NCBI GenBank assembly: GCA_028564925.1
Contig: CM053028.1
Location: 624,051,266 to 624,115,265, forward strand
Direction of reading: 5' to 3'
DNA: 64,000 nt
DNA from: Lithobates sylvaticus
Lineage: Eukaryota > Chordata > Amphibia > Anura > Ranidae
This document shows positions 31,323-44,260 of the stretch, in pieces (within the stretch, counting starts at the first letter, position 1; each line of letters opens with the position of its first letter). A model generated the notes under the pieces. The model was not told the DNA's origin. It worked only from the letters and a program-made list of their open reading frames with translations, and made no database searches. Position numbers and translations under genes: made by a program.

Positions 31323-32879
31323 TGTTTGTTCTAAATTTGGAGATCCGACAGGAAGTAAAAATATGAGATAAATTGTTTGGTAATTAGATTATAGATGTCT
31401 ACATTTTCTAAATTTCATTGTGGTGATCCAAGTATACATGGGGTCAATTAAAAGTATCCCTTCTGCAATCTTAAGGAATTCAAGGCATTTCAATAGGATT
31501 GTAACATATCTATTTTTGCATGAAAGAAACAAAATTATTTTAACTTTCATTACAAGTTACCAATATATGTAGTGAAAAAAATATTTGGGGTTGGAAAAAA
31601 ATAGTTTCCCAACCGACTGAGAAACCGTAAGAGACTGAAATGTCTCTTGCTCAGTCTTAGAACCTTTAAATCAGAATATGTAACATTAACGTGATAAGAA
31701 ATGAGAACAAAAAAACAAATTAGAAAACGTGTGAATTTACATTCACCTCCAATGGATAGGATCCATCCGACGTGAAAATCTGTAACGACTGAGTGGGGTA
31801 AAATCATGTCGACATAGGGTGAGCGACCACATCAATTATTAATATTACTGCGCATTTATATCTGTTATAAGTAACTTGAAAAAGACGCTGTAAATGGTTC
31901 AACTCTAATGCCCTGTACACACGGTTGGAAGTTCAGACGGAAAAGGTCCGATCGGATTATGTTGTCGTAAAATCCGATCGTGTGTGGGCTCTATCGGACT
32001 TTTTCCGACGGAATAAATTTGAGAGCAGGATCTCAAATTTTCCGACAAAAAAATCCAATCCGACTTTTTCCAATCGTTTGTAGTGAATTCCAACGGACAA
32101 AGTGCCACGAATGCGGAGATCAAATTACGAGACCAAAGCAATTGGCTACTAGCCTCTACGTAATTCCGTTGTACGTAAAGAACGTCACCACGTTCCAAAC
32201 GATCAGATTTTCCAACAACTTTGTCCGACCGTGTGTATGCAACACCCGTTTCGGACTAAATCCGTCAAAAAAAATCTGACAGATTTTGTGGTCGGAATTT
32301 CCGACAGTGTGTACAGGGCATAAGAACTATGAAAATGTAATGAATAAGGTTGAAGGGTCAGACCCCGATGGAGTATAACTTCTCTGCTAAGACCCAAGTT
32401 AATTTTAGTTATTTTTAAACTTATTTATTTGGATCATAGTGTGTATGATGTATACCTTCTATAAGAGCAGAGATTTAAGGGCGAGGTAATGTAATGGACC
32501 CTGAAAAAATAAAACTCCATCGATGACCAAACCCTAAGAAAAGAAAATATATATATTTGAGATAACCGAAAACATTGGAATTATAATCGGTATTAATTCA
32601 GGAGACGTCTCTTATAGAGGATATGGAGAGAATTTATTTAAAAAATAAAAATTAAATTGATATCCTCTATTGTTGATATAGCTACCAAAGAAGGGAAATT
32701 TCCACGATAGCTATAATGGAAGCTTACAGGTATATTATTCCATAGCCTGAGTATTCTCAATATTTCTACAGTACCTAATTAGGGCAGAAGATGGCAATAT
32801 TAGAATATATATAAACTGTGATATATTCTTCTGATGCTGATATTGAACTGTAGGTAATAGAATGATATTGAAGCTTGCT
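31323..32879. other. LINE 5' flank and unassigned sequence
   Basis: Upstream of the LINE ORF2 start. No ORF1 protein was recognised; 31550-31807 minus (85 codons) has no known domain. AT-rich. 31909-32320 is a Harbinger MITE. 32340-32879 shows no recognisable coding or repeat boundary. Confidence 0.35.
31909..32320. mobile_element. Harbinger-type MITE (copy 2)
   Basis: 412 bp; termini TGCCCTGTACACACGG and GTGTGTACAGGGCA, flanked by TAA at 31906-31908 and 32321-32323. Shares with copy 1 the inner words GAGACCAAAGCAATTGGCTA and CGTCACCACGTTC. Confidence 0.8.
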
Positions 32880-33980
32880 GTTCCAGTTTGGGACTGTAGA
32901 TGTCAGTGTAGCTTCATTACTAAGCTGGTTTCAGCAAGAAAAGGAAATTCTTCATTACTGAGTGGATTTTCATCTCACTAGGATAGAACAAAAATCTGCA
33001 ATTGTAAAGATTTGGCTCATCCCTAGTTATCAACCACCAGTTGAGACTATGGTGTACCTTTGGAGCCAGATTCATTGGATAATCCAAGGCTTGGATGCGT
33101 TTGTTCCAAGCAGACAGAATACTGTGTTGCAACAGTCTTGAATGAAACTGGGCATAGGGAACCGCTTCGAAGGAAGCTACCATCTTCCCTCGTAATCTCA
33201 TACAAAGGTAAATGGAAGGACCCTTCTTTGCCTTGACCGCCTGGACCAGCTCTCTGAGCGTTGACCTTTGCCTGAGGCAAGAACACCCTTTCCTGGGTTG
33301 TGTCTCTGACCAGGCCCAAATACTGCAGCTTCTTACCTGCTATAAGGATGATTTCTGTAGATCAGGCTTTCTCAACCTTTTAACCCTAGAGGAACCCCAA
33401 AAATAATTTACATGTCTCGAGGAACCCTTACTAAAACAAAATCATCAGGGCTCAATAGGAACAAAGCTCCTTATATTAGTGGTCAATATGAAGAATGTCC
33501 CCCTTAAAGTGATGTTTAGAATGCCACCCTTAAAGACAGCTTAAAAGATATTTGGTGTCATGCTGCTGGCTTTGTTAAGTGGTGCTGAACCTTGAACTCT
33601 GTAGGCATCATCAAATAGGTGGTTCATCAGCCACAGCTCAAGGAACCCCTAGCAACCTCTGGAGGAACCCCAGGGTTCCACGGAACCCTGGTTGAGAATG
33701 GCTGCTGTAGATTGAGAATCCAACCCAGGTGTCTCAGATAACTGACTGTTATGGACACCCCCTGATTTAACCCTGCTATTGACTGATCTACCAGTAGCAG
33801 GTCATCTAGGTATGCTATTATTGCTATACCCTTGCCCCTTAGTCTTGCTGGTACTGGGGCTAACACTTTTGTAAACAGTCGGGAAGCGGTGGCTAACCTG
33901 AACGGCAAGGCCACGAACTGAAAGTGGCGCTGCTCTACCGCAAACCGCAGAAACCTCTGGTGAGCGGGAAACATTGGCAC
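32880..33980 (-). mobile_element. DIRS-like retroelement fossil (RT/RNase H region)
   Basis: Minus-strand text HQRFLRFAVEQRHFQF, RLFTKVLAPVPARLRGKGI and AIIAYLDDLLLVDQ matches the reverse transcriptase of DIRS-type (tyrosine-recombinase) retrotransposons, with RNase H-side sequence (LGLVRDTTQERVFLPQAKVN, HHSLNWWL) towards 32920. Only this fragment is present; it is broken, without termini or recombinase. A 342-bp hAT MITE is inserted at 33363-33704, and hAT-like sequence cuts it off at 33981. It is older than both. Confidence 0.75.
33363..33704. mobile_element. hAT MITE, 342 bp
   Basis: Termini CAGGCTTTCTCAACC and GGTTGAGAATGGCTG, flanked by the perfect 8-bp TSD CTGTAGAT (33355-33362, 33705-33712). 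Interior has GAGGAACCCC and GGTTCCACGGAACCC repeats typical of small hAT derivatives; no coding capacity. Inserted in the DIRS fossil. Confidence 0.85.
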
Positions 33981-34955
33981 TAGGGATGAGCTTCGAGTTC
34001 GACTCGAACATTGCCTGTTCGCTTGTTCACCAAACAGCGAACAATTTGGGGTGTTCGCGGCAAATTTGAAAAGCCGCGAGCACCCTGTAAAAGTCTATGG
34101 GAGAAATCTAAAGTGCTAATTTTAAAGCCTATATGCAAGTTATTGTCATAAAAAGTGTTTGGGGACCTGGGTCCTGCCCCAGGGTACATGTATCAATGCA
34201 AAAAAAAGTTTTTAAAACGGCTGTTTTTTCAGGAGCAGTGATTTTAATAATGCTTAAAGTGAAACAATAAAAGTGTAATATTCCTTTAAATTTCGTACCT
34301 GGGGGGTGTGTATAGTATGCATGTAAAGGGGCGCATGTTTCCCGTGCTTAGAACTGTTCCTGCACAAAGTGTCATTTTTGCAGGAAAAAAAACTATTTAA
34401 AATCACTCGCGGGTATAATGAATTGTCGGGTCCCGTAATACAGAGAACAGTCATTGAAAGTCATTGATAAAAAAAAAAAAAGCGAGGGGTTCCCCCGAAA
34501 TTCAATTACCAGGCCCTTCAGGTCTGGTATGAATATTAAGAGGAACCCCGGGTCAAATAAAAAAAAAATGACGTGGGGTTCCCCCTTAATATCCATACCA
34601 GACCCTTCAGGTCTGGCATGGATTTTAAGGGGAACTCCATGCCAAATTAAAATAAAAAATGGTGTGGGGGTCCCCCTCAAAATCTATACCAGAACCTTTA
34701 TCGCAGGACGCCTGTAGCCAATTAAAGCTCAGGGGCTTTAGTACAAGCCTGGGTTTCCCCAGTGAAGTACGGGTGACCCTGCCCCCCTCTGATGTAACGC
34801 AGGTTTCCGTTACATCAGAGGGGGGCGGGGTCAGGTGACGGAGTGGCCCGGTCCTCCTCTGCTAAGAGGATTCCCTCAGTGTCTCCGTGGAGACAGGACG
34901 CGCAGCGCTGGACGTCGAAGGAGATCAGCCTGTGCTCATTTTAAAGGCTTATATG
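33981..34955. mobile_element. hAT-like sequence (copy D), left piece
   Basis: Starts TAGGGATGAGCTTCGAG, the hAT terminus shared with copies A to C. Interior words GACCTGGGTCCTGCCCC, TTCAGGAGCAGTGATTTTAA and CCAGGCCCTTCAGG are those of copy A's arms. A short palindrome GTTACATCAGAGGGGGGCGG sits near 34800-34825. Copy B is inserted at 34956 with the TSD CTTATATG, and the sequence resumes at 44874. ORFs are shadows. Confidence 0.65.
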
Positions 34956-35240
34956 TAGGGATGGGCCCGGTGTTCAATTCGAACCTACGTTCGAATCGAA
35001 CACCGGGCGTTCGCCCACTCGGCGAGCCCAGGACTATTTGGGCCGTTCGCATCACATTCGTGTGATGCGAGCGGCCCGCAATGCATTGCGGCCGGCGCAG
35101 TGCATTGCTGACTTATGATTGGCCAAGCATGCAATGTGACCCCGCATGCTTGGCCAATCACAGCGCCGGCGGCGAGGAGAGCAATAATTGGCTACAGGCA
35201 GGACGCCTGTAGCCAATTAAAGCTCAGGGGCTTTAGTACA

Positions 35241-38200
35241 CATAGGAGCTATATTTTTTTGTCAGCACACATAGGAGCTATAGTGTGTTTTCAGCACACA
35301 TATGAGCTATAGTGTGTTGTCAGCACACATAGGAGCTATAGTGTGTTTGTGTCAGCACACATAGGAGCTATATTTTTTTGTCAGCACACATGGGAGCTAT
35401 AGTGTGCTGTCAGCACACATAGGAGCTATAGTGTGTTGTCAGCACACATAGGAGCTATAGTGTGTTGTCAGCACACATAGGAACTATAGTGTGTTTGTGT
35501 CAGCACACATAGGAGCTATAGTGTGTTGTCAGCACATATAGGAGCTATAGTGTGTTGTCAGCACACATAGGAGCTATAGTGTGTTTGTGTCAGCACACAT
35601 AGGAGCTATAGTGTGTTGTCAGCACACATAGGAGCTGTATTTTTTTGTCAGCACACATAGGAGCCATAGTGTGTTGTCAGCACACATAGGAGCTATAGTG
35701 TGTTGTCGGCACACATAGGAGCTATAGTGTGTTGTCAGCACACATAGGAGCTATAGTGTGTTTGTGTCAGCACACATAGGAGCTATATTTTTTGTCAGCA
35801 CACATAGGAGCTATATTTTTTGTCAGCACACATAGGAGCTATAGTGTGTTGTCAGCACACATAGGAGCTATAGTGTGTTGTCAGCACACATAGGAGCTAT
35901 AGTGTGTTTGTGTCAGCACACATAGGAGCTATAGTGTGTTGTCAGCACACATAGGAGCTATAGTGTGTTGTCAGCACACATAGGAGCAATAGTGTGTTTG
36001 TGTCAGCACACATAGGAGCTATAGTGTGTTGTTAGCACACATAGGAGCTATATTTTTTTGTCAGCACACATAGGAGCTATATTTTTTTGTCAGCACACAT
36101 AGGAGCTATAGTGTGTTGTCAGCACACATAGGAGCTATAGTGTGTTGTCAGCACACATAGGAGCTATAGTGTGTTTGTGTCAGCACACATAGGAGCTATA
36201 GTGTGTTTGTGTCAGCACACATAGGAGCTATAGTGTGTTGTCAGCACACATAGGAGCTATATTTTTTTGTCAGCACACATAGGAGCTATAGTGTGTTTTC
36301 AGCACACATATGAGCTATAGTGTGTTGTCAGCACACATAGGAGCTATAGTGTGTTGTCAGCACACATAGGAGCTATAGTGTGTTTGTGTCAGCACACATA
36401 GGAGCTATAGTGTGTTGTCAGAACACATAGGAGCTGTATTTTTTTGTCAGCACACATAGGAGCCATAGTGTGTTGTCGGCACACATAGGAGCTATAGTGT
36501 GTTGTCAGCACACATAGGAGCTATAGTGTGTTTGTGTCAGCACACATAGGAGCTATAGTGTGTTGTCAGCACACATAGGAGCTATATTTTTTTGTCAGCA
36601 CACATAGGAGCTATAGTGTGTTGTCAGCACACATAGGAGCTATAGTGTGTTGTCAGCACACATAGGAGCTATAGAGTGTTGTCAGCACACATAGGAGCTA
36701 TAGTGTGTTTGTGTCAGCACACATAGGAGCTATAGTGTGTTGTCAGCACACATAGGAGCTATAGTTTGTTGTCAGCACACATATGAGCTATAGTGTGTTG
36801 TCAGCACATATAGGAGCTATAGTGTGTTGTCAGCACACATAGGAGCTATAGTGTGTTGTCAGCACACATAGGAGCTATAGTGTGTTTGTGTCAGCACACA
36901 TAGGAGCTATAGTGTGTTGTCAGCACACATAGGAGCTATAGTGTGTTGTCAGCACACATAGGAGCTATAGTGTGCTGTCAGCACACATAGGAGCTATAGT
37001 GTGTTTGTGTCAGCACACATAGGAGCTATAGTGTGTTTGTGTCAGCACACATAGGAGCTATAGTGTGTTTGTGTCAGCACACATAGGAGCTATAGTGTGT
37101 TGTCAGCACACATAGGAGCTATATTTTTTTGTCAGCACACATAGGAGCTATAGTGTGTTGTCGGCACACATAGGAGCTATAGTGTGTTGTCAGCACACAT
37201 AGGAGCTATAGTGTGTTTTTGTCAGCACACATAGGAGCTATATTTGTTTGTCAGCACACATAGGAGCTATAGTGTGTTGTCAGCACACATAGGAGCTGTA
37301 GTGTGTTGTCAGCACACATAGGAGCTGTAGTGTGTTGTCAGCACACATAGGAGCTATAGTGTGTTTGTGTCAGCACACATAGGAGCTATAGTGTGTTGTC
37401 AGCACACATAGGAGCTATATTTTTTTGTCAGCACACATAGGAGCTATAGTGTGTTGTCAGCACACATAGGAGCTATAGTGTGTTTGTGTCAGCACACATA
37501 GGAGCTATAGTGTGTTGTCAGCACACATAGGAGCTATAGTGTGTTTGTGTCAGCACACATAGGAGCTATAGTGTGTTGTCAGCACACATAGGAGCTATAG
37601 TGTGTTGTCAGCACACATAGGAGCTATAGTGTGTTTGAGTCAGCACACATAGGAGCTATAGTGTGTTTGTGTCAGCACACATAGGAGCTATAGTGTGTTG
37701 TCAGCACACATAGGAGCTATATTTTTTTGTCAGCACACATAGGAGCTATAGTGTGTTGTCAGCACACATAGGAGCTATAGTGTGTTGTCAGCACACATAG
37801 GAGCTATAGTGTGTTGTCAGCACACATAGGAGCTATAGTGTGTTTGTGTCAGCACACATAGGAGCTATAGTGTGTTGTCAGCACACATAGGAGCTATATT
37901 TTTTTGTCAGCACACATAGGAGCTATAGTGTGTTGTCAGCACACATAGGAGCTATAGTGTGTTGTCAGCACACATAGGAGCTATAGTGTGTTGTCAGCAC
38001 ACATAGGAGCTATAGTGTGTTGTCAGCACACATAGGCGCTATAGTGTGTTCTCAGCACACATAGGAGCTATAGTGTGTTGTCAGCACACATAGGAGCTAT
38101 AGTGTGTTTGTGTCAGCACACATAGGAGCTATATTTTTTTGTCAGCACACATAGGAGCTATAGTGTGTTGTCAGCACACATAGGAGCTATAGTGTGTTGT

Positions 38201-39178
38201 CAGCACACATAGGAGCTATAGTGTGTTGTCAGCACACATAGGAGCTATAGTGTGTTTGTGTCAGCACACATAGGAGCTATAGTATGTTTGTGTCAGCACA
38301 CATAGGAGCTATAGTGTGTTGTCAGCACACATATGAGCTGTATTTTTTTGTCAGCACACATAGGAGCAATAGTGTGTTGTCAGCACACATAGGAGCTATA
38401 GTGTGTTGTCAGCACACATAGGAGCTATAGTGTGTTGTCAGCACACATAGGAGCTATAGTGTGTTTGTGTCAGCACACATAGGAGCTATAGTGTGTTGTC
38501 AGCACACATAGGAGCTATATTTTTTTGTCAGCACACATAGGAGCTATAGTGTGTTGTCAGCACACATATGAGCACACATAGGAGCTATAGTGTGTTGTCA
38601 GCACACATAGGAGCTATAGTGTGTTGTCAGCACACATAGGAGCTATAGTGTGTTGTCAGCACACATAGGAGCTATAGTGTGTTTGTGTCAGCACACATAG
38701 GAGCTATAGTGTGTTATCAGCACACATAGGAGCTATAGTGTGTTGTCAGCACACATAGGAGCTATATTTTTTTGTCAGCACACATAGGAGCTATAGTGTG
38801 TTGTCAGCACACATAGGAGCTATAGTGTGTTGTCAGCACACATAGGAGCTATAGTGTGCTGTCAGCACACATAGGAGCTATAGTGTGTTTGTGTCAGCAC
38901 ACATAGGAGCTATAGTGTGTTTGTGTCAGCACACATAGGAGCTATAGTGTGTGTGTGTCAGCACACATAGGAGCTAGTGTGTGTGTGTCAGCACACATAG
39001 GAGCTATAGTGTGTTGTCAGCACACATAGGAGCTATAGTGTGTTGTCAGCACACATAGGAGCTATAGTGTGTTGTCAGCACACATAGGAGCTATAGTGTG
39101 TTTGTGTCAGCACACATATGAGCTAGTGTGTGTGTGTGTCAGCACACATAGGAGCTAGTGTGTGTGTGTGTGTCAGCC
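35241..39178. repeat. 3.9 kb minisatellite, 29-32 bp units
   Basis: About 130 units in one orientation. Core CAGCACACATAGGAGCTATA followed by one of three tails: GTGTGTTGT (29 bp), GTGTGTTTGTGT (32 bp) or TTTTTTTGT (29 bp, replacing the last A-G step). The last units run into GTGTGTGTGTGTGT. Rare variants (CATATGAGC, GAGCCATAG, TGTCGGCAC) mark block duplications. No long ORF. It lies in the leader of the hAT transposase. Confidence 0.95.
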
Positions 39179-39294
39179 CAGTTCTTGTCATCTAAGGCAG
39201 CCTCTATCTGCCATAGGGCCCTGTTGCTGGCATCCATCTGCAGGAGTTAGTGTGTGTGCTGTGTGACTCCAGCACATATACACTACCCACTACA

Positions 39295-42200
39295 ATGCCT
39301 GGAAGACCGCCAAGGAGAGGCAGACAGTCCTGAGGCAAGAACACAGGGCAAGCATGTTCTGTTTCTAGAGACAACAGTGCTGGTCGTGGACGTGGTCGTG
39401 CCTCGTCATCAGCACGTGGCCATGGGACACGCTTGTCCTTGTTTTCGGCAGCTGGACATGTTGAGCCTCATCATGCCGAAGGCTTGGTAGAATGGATGAC
39501 CAAGCCCTCATCCTCTCTCACCCAGGCTCAGGGTACTGGCAGAACAGCTGCCAACGCGTACTCAATGGCATCATCAGGCACCCCTTCCCTAGACCCACCA
39601 TGTCCTCCTGAGGAGTCCCCCAAACTGTTTGAGCACAGTGTTGGGTACATGCTCCAGGAGGATGCCCAACGATTTGAAGGCTCGGATGATGATACCCAGC
39701 TTGAGGAAGGCAGTAGTGTGCGCGCAGAGAGAGGGGATGCTGAAGGACAGCGATCTGGCAGTCATGTTCCACCAGCTGCAGCTTACTGCCAGGTTTGCTC
39801 TAGTGGTGAAGAGGGAGGGGATGATGAGGTCACTGACTCCACGTGGGTGCCTGAAGGGAGAGAGGAGGAGGAGGAGGAAGCGGCGGCACATGTCCAACGA
39901 GGCAGGATGCCCTCCGGAGGCCAGCTAGAGGCCAGCACACCAACTGAATCACACCGCAGAGCTCCGTCTGTGCAGGGTGCTGCCTCTGCACGTTATCACA
40001 AAAGTTCTTTGGTGTGGGCCTTTTTTGAGACGAGTACATCAGATCGCACCACTGCTATTTGCAATATTTGTCTCAAGCGTATCTCGCGTGGCTAAAACAT
40101 CAGCCGCTTGGGCACCACAAGCATGACCAGACATATGTCGACCTGCCATGCAGCTCGTTGGCAAGCGCACATTAAAGACCCACACCAAAGAACAAAGCGG
40201 ACCTCTCCTTGCTCCTCATCAGCTGGGATCTCCAACCCCACTATATCTTCAGTCCTCTCTGAAAGCTGCTCTGAGAGGACTGAAGGTGTAGAATTAGGTG
40301 TGTCACAACCAAGTACTTGCAGTACACCGACGTCCGATTGTAGCAGGCAAATTTCCCTGCCCCAGCTGCTGGACCGTCGAAAGAAGTTTACTCCCAGCCA
40401 TCCACATGCCCAGCGGTTGAATGCTAGCTTGGCTAAATTGCTAGCACTTCAACTGCTGCCTTTTCAGTTGGTAGACTCGGCCCCTTCCGTGAGTTTGTTC
40501 AATGTGCGGTTCTTCAGTGGCAGGTTCCCAAACGCCACTTTTTCTCACGGAAGGCGATTCCGGCTCTCTACCGGCATGTGGAAGGCAATGTCCATGCCTC
40601 GCTGGACAGGGCGGTCAGCGGTAAGGTGCATATTACCGCTGACTCATGGTCCAGCAGGCATGGACAGGGATGTTATCTGTCTTTCTTGGCCCATTGGGTC
40701 CCTCTATTGGCAGCTGGGAGGGATGCAGGACAAGGTGCAGTAGTGTTGGAGGTTGTTCCGCCACCACGCCTCCAAAATGCTACTACTGGTTGTGACACAC
40801 CTCTCTCCTTCACCCCCTCCTCTTCTTCTTCCTCCATGGCCTCTTCGAGTGCTCTGTCCTCGGAACCAGCGGTGCTCCGTAGGCGTACAAGGGGCTACGC
40901 GAGTACGCAGGCAAAAAGATGCCATGCCGTGCTTGCGCTGGTGTGTTTGGGGCACAGGAGCCACACTGGGGCAGAGGTTCTGGCAGCTCTGCAGGGGCCG
41001 GCCGAGAGGTGGTTGACGCCACGCCAGCTTAAGCCAGGAATGGTCGTTTCTGACAATGGCAACAACCTCCTCTCCGCCCTGCGACAGGGGCAGCTCACCC
41101 ATGTGCCCTGTATGGCTCACGTCCTCAACCTGGTGGTGAAGCGGTTCTTGGGCAGGTACCCAGGCTTACAGGATGTCCTGAGGCAGGCCAGGAAAGTCTG
41201 TGTGCATTTCCGCCGATCAAATAATGCCAGTACTCGGCTGGCTGAGCTGCAAAAGGAGTTGAACCTGCCCAAGGGACCGCCTAATATGTGACATGCCCAC
41301 CAGGTGGAACTCAACGTTGGCCATGCTGCAGCGACTGCACACGCAGCAGAGGGCCATCAATGAGTACCTTTGCGACTAAGGCACCAGGACGGGGTCAGGG
41401 GAGCTTGGCTTTTTTTCCCCACGGCAGTGGAGCATGATCAGGGATGCATGCACTGACCTGTCACCATTTGAGGAGGCCATCAGTGACACTGTACCTCTTG
41501 TCCACCTGTTGGAGCATACGCTGCGTGGGATAATGGACAGGGCACTTGAGGCAGAACAGAGGCAGGAAGAGGAGGAGTTCCTTGCCTCTCAAGGCCCCCT
41601 TTATCCAGACAGTGTTCCTTCTGTCCCACCCATCACACAGGAAGAGGATGAGGAGGAGGAGGAGGAGGAGGATTGTGTGAGCATGAAGGTGGAGCCTGGA
41701 CACTCAGCATCAGCAGCAGCAGTCTTTTAGGGATGATGTACAGTCCAAACAAACCAGTGGACCTGTACGTGGCTGGGAGGGGGTGGCTGGCGATCATGTC
41801 GTCCTCAGTGACCCAGAAGACTCCGGACCGAATGCCTCAGCTAACCTACGTTGCATGGCCTCCCTGATCCTGCAAAGCCTGCGGAAGGATCCTCGTATTC
41901 TTCGGATCAAGAAGAGGGACCATTACTGGCTGGCCACTCTCCTTGATCCACGGTACAAGGGTAAGGTTGCGGACCTTATCTTGCCGTCGCAGAGGGAGCA
42001 GAGGATGAGACATCTCAGGGAGGCCTTGCAGAAAGGTCTGTGCAACGCGTTCCCAGAAACTGGGAGGTTACAAACTCCTGGTCCTGGACGACAAGTTGCT
42101 GAGGCTTCGGTCAGTAGCAGAAGGAGCGGTGGGGAAGGTGGACGTCTGACCGATGCGTTCAGACAATTTTTTAGTCCGCAGCCCCAAGGTATGATCGGTT

Positions 42201-42532
42201 CCAGCAACCATCGCCAGCGTCTGATATACATGGTGCAGGAATACCTAGGGGCAAGGTCAGACTTGGACACCTTTCCCACCGAAAATCCTTTGGCTTACTG
42301 GGTCTTGAGGATGGATCACTGGCCAGAGCTTGCACAGTATGCAATTGAGCTACTGGCCTATCCTGCATCCAGCATTCTTTCCGAACGCCCATTCAGTGCT
42401 GCTGGAGGATTTGTCACCGATCACAGGGTGCGCCTGTCCACCGACTCGGTTGATCGACTGACCTTCATAAAGATGAATCAGTCTTGGATCACCACCAGCT
42501 ACCAGGCACCTGAAGCGGATATAACTGAATAA
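39295..42532 (+). pseudogene. hAT transposase (BED finger, RNase H fold, hATC), decayed
   Basis: The start ATG 39295 (MPGRPPRRGRQS) is followed by RGRGRASSSARG basic repeats, an acidic stretch, then a BED finger: VWAFFETSTSDRTTAICNIC near 40015-40080 and TRHMSTCH near 40128-40150. The catalytic core shows ITADSWSSRHG (40640), VSDNGNNLLSAL (41050), CMAHVLNLVV (41110) and PTRWNSTLAML (41300). The hATC dimerisation end is intact: YPASSILSERPFSAAGGFV...DRLTFIKMNQSW (42360-42490). Breaks: TGA at codon 13, TAA at 40093 inside the BED finger, TAA at 41377, and frame changes near 40480, 41285 and 41725. No introns seen. It resembles ZBED-type hAT transposases. It encodes no working enzyme now. Confidence 0.85.
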
Positions 42533-42639
42533 TTTATAATGTCACATCCCTTCAAGACTGCCTATGCTGAGTGACTGCCCTGTTATGTTCACTGACTATC
42601 CTCTTCCTCCTCTTCAATGATCCATTCCTTGATAGCTTG

Positions 42640-44260
42640 GAAGAACATTTTTGTTTCTGGGTGCCACCACACCAGTGCCTAAGGCACAATTTTTCAGCCC
42701 CTGTATAACAGGGGCGTGTAATTACAATTTTTTAAGCAATGCTTCGCAACAGCTCTGACTGCTGTGCTCCAAGTACAGTATCTGTGAGGGGTTGCAGTGT
42801 TGTGGCACCGTTGCCTAAGGCCCAATTTTTCAGCCCCTGTTTAACAGGGGCGTGTAATTACAATTTTTTAAGCAATGCTTCGCAACAGGTCTGACTGCTT
42901 TGCTCCAAGTACAGTATCTGTGAGGGGTTGCAGTGTTGTGGCACCAGCACCGTTGCCTAAGGCACAATTTTTCAGCCCCTGTTTAACAGGGGCGTGTAAT
43001 TACAATTTTTAAAGCAATGCTTCGCAATAGGTCTGACTGCTGTGCTCCAAGTACAGTATCTGTGAGGAGTTGCAGTGTTGTGGCACCAGCACCAGTGCCT
43101 AAGGCCCAATTTTTCAGCCCCTGTTTAACAGGGGCGTGTAATTACAATTTTTTTAAGCAATGCTTCGCAACAGGTCTGACTGCTGTGCTCCAAGTACAGT
43201 ATCTGTGAGGGGTTGCAGTGTTGTGGCACCAGCACCGGTGCCTAAGGCACAATTTTTCAGCCCCTGTTCAACAGGGGCGTGTAATTAACATTTTTTAAGC
43301 AATACTTCGCAACAGGTCTGACTGCTGTGCTCCAAGTACAGTATCTGTGAGGGGTTGCAGTGTTGTGGCACCAGCACCAGTGCCTAAGGCACAATTTTTC
43401 AGCCCCTGTTTAACAGGGGCGTGTAATTACAATTTTTTTAAGCAATGCTTCGCAACAGGTCTGACTGCTGTGCTCCAAGTACAGTATCTGTGAGGGGTTG
43501 CAGTGTTGTGGCACCAGCACCAGTGCCTAAGGCACAATTTTTCAGCCCCTGTTTAACAGGGGCGTGTAATTACAAATCTTGATCTAATAATTCACAGCAG
43601 GGCCCTTTCCTGCACCCACCAAGAGTAACTGTGAGGGCTTACAGTCTTGTGGCAACACCGTCCACCACCACCACCACCACCAAAGGCCCAATTTTTCAGC
43701 CCTGTTCAACAGGTGCATGCAATTACAAATCTTGATTTAATAATTCACAGCAGGGCCCATTCCTGCGCCCACCAAGAGTAACTGTGAGGGCTTACAGTCT
43801 TGTGGCAACACCGTCCACCACCACCACCACCAAAGGCCCAATTTTTCAGCCCTGTTCAACAGGTGCATGCAATTACAAATCTTGATCTAATAATTCACAG
43901 CAGGGCCCATTCCTGCGCCCACCAAGAGTAACTGTGAGGGCTTACAGTCTTGTGGCAACACTGTCCACCACCACCACCAAAGGCCCAATTTTTCTGCCCT
44001 GTTCAACAGGTGCATGCAATTATAAATCTTGATCTAATAATTCACAGCAGTGCCAATTCTTGTGCCCACCAAGAGTAACTGTGAGGGCTTACAGTCTTGT
44101 GGCAACACCGTCCACCACCAAAGGCCCAATTTTTCTGCCCTGTTCAACAGGTGCATGCAATTACAAATCTTGATCTAATAATTCACAGCAGGGCCAATTC
44201 CTGTGCCCACCAAGAGTAACTGTGAGGGCTTACAGTGTTGTGGCTACACCAACATCTAAT
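42640..44260. repeat. Tandem array in hAT 3' region, two unit classes
   Basis: Class 1: about six to seven units of 142-143 bp (first one 136) with AATTTTTCAGCCCCTGT, AACAGGGGCGTGTAATTAC and GCTCCAAGTACAGTATCTG. Class 2 (from about 43570): four units of 141-154 bp with AATTTTTCAGCCCTGTTCAA, AATTCACAGCAGGGCC and a (CCA)n run that shrinks along the array. Both share the CAGCCC...CAACAGG hairpin word, so class 2 evolved from class 1 or the reverse. Confidence 0.9.

Noticed and set aside
35241-39178. CRISPR-like array of regularly spaced repeats
   Set aside because: The units are contiguous with no unique spacers, and the setting is a eukaryotic hAT element. It is a minisatellite.
39589-42392. 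Minus-strand ORFs of 65-138 codons
   Set aside because: Shadows of the plus-strand hAT transposase, which has clear BED and hATC motifs.
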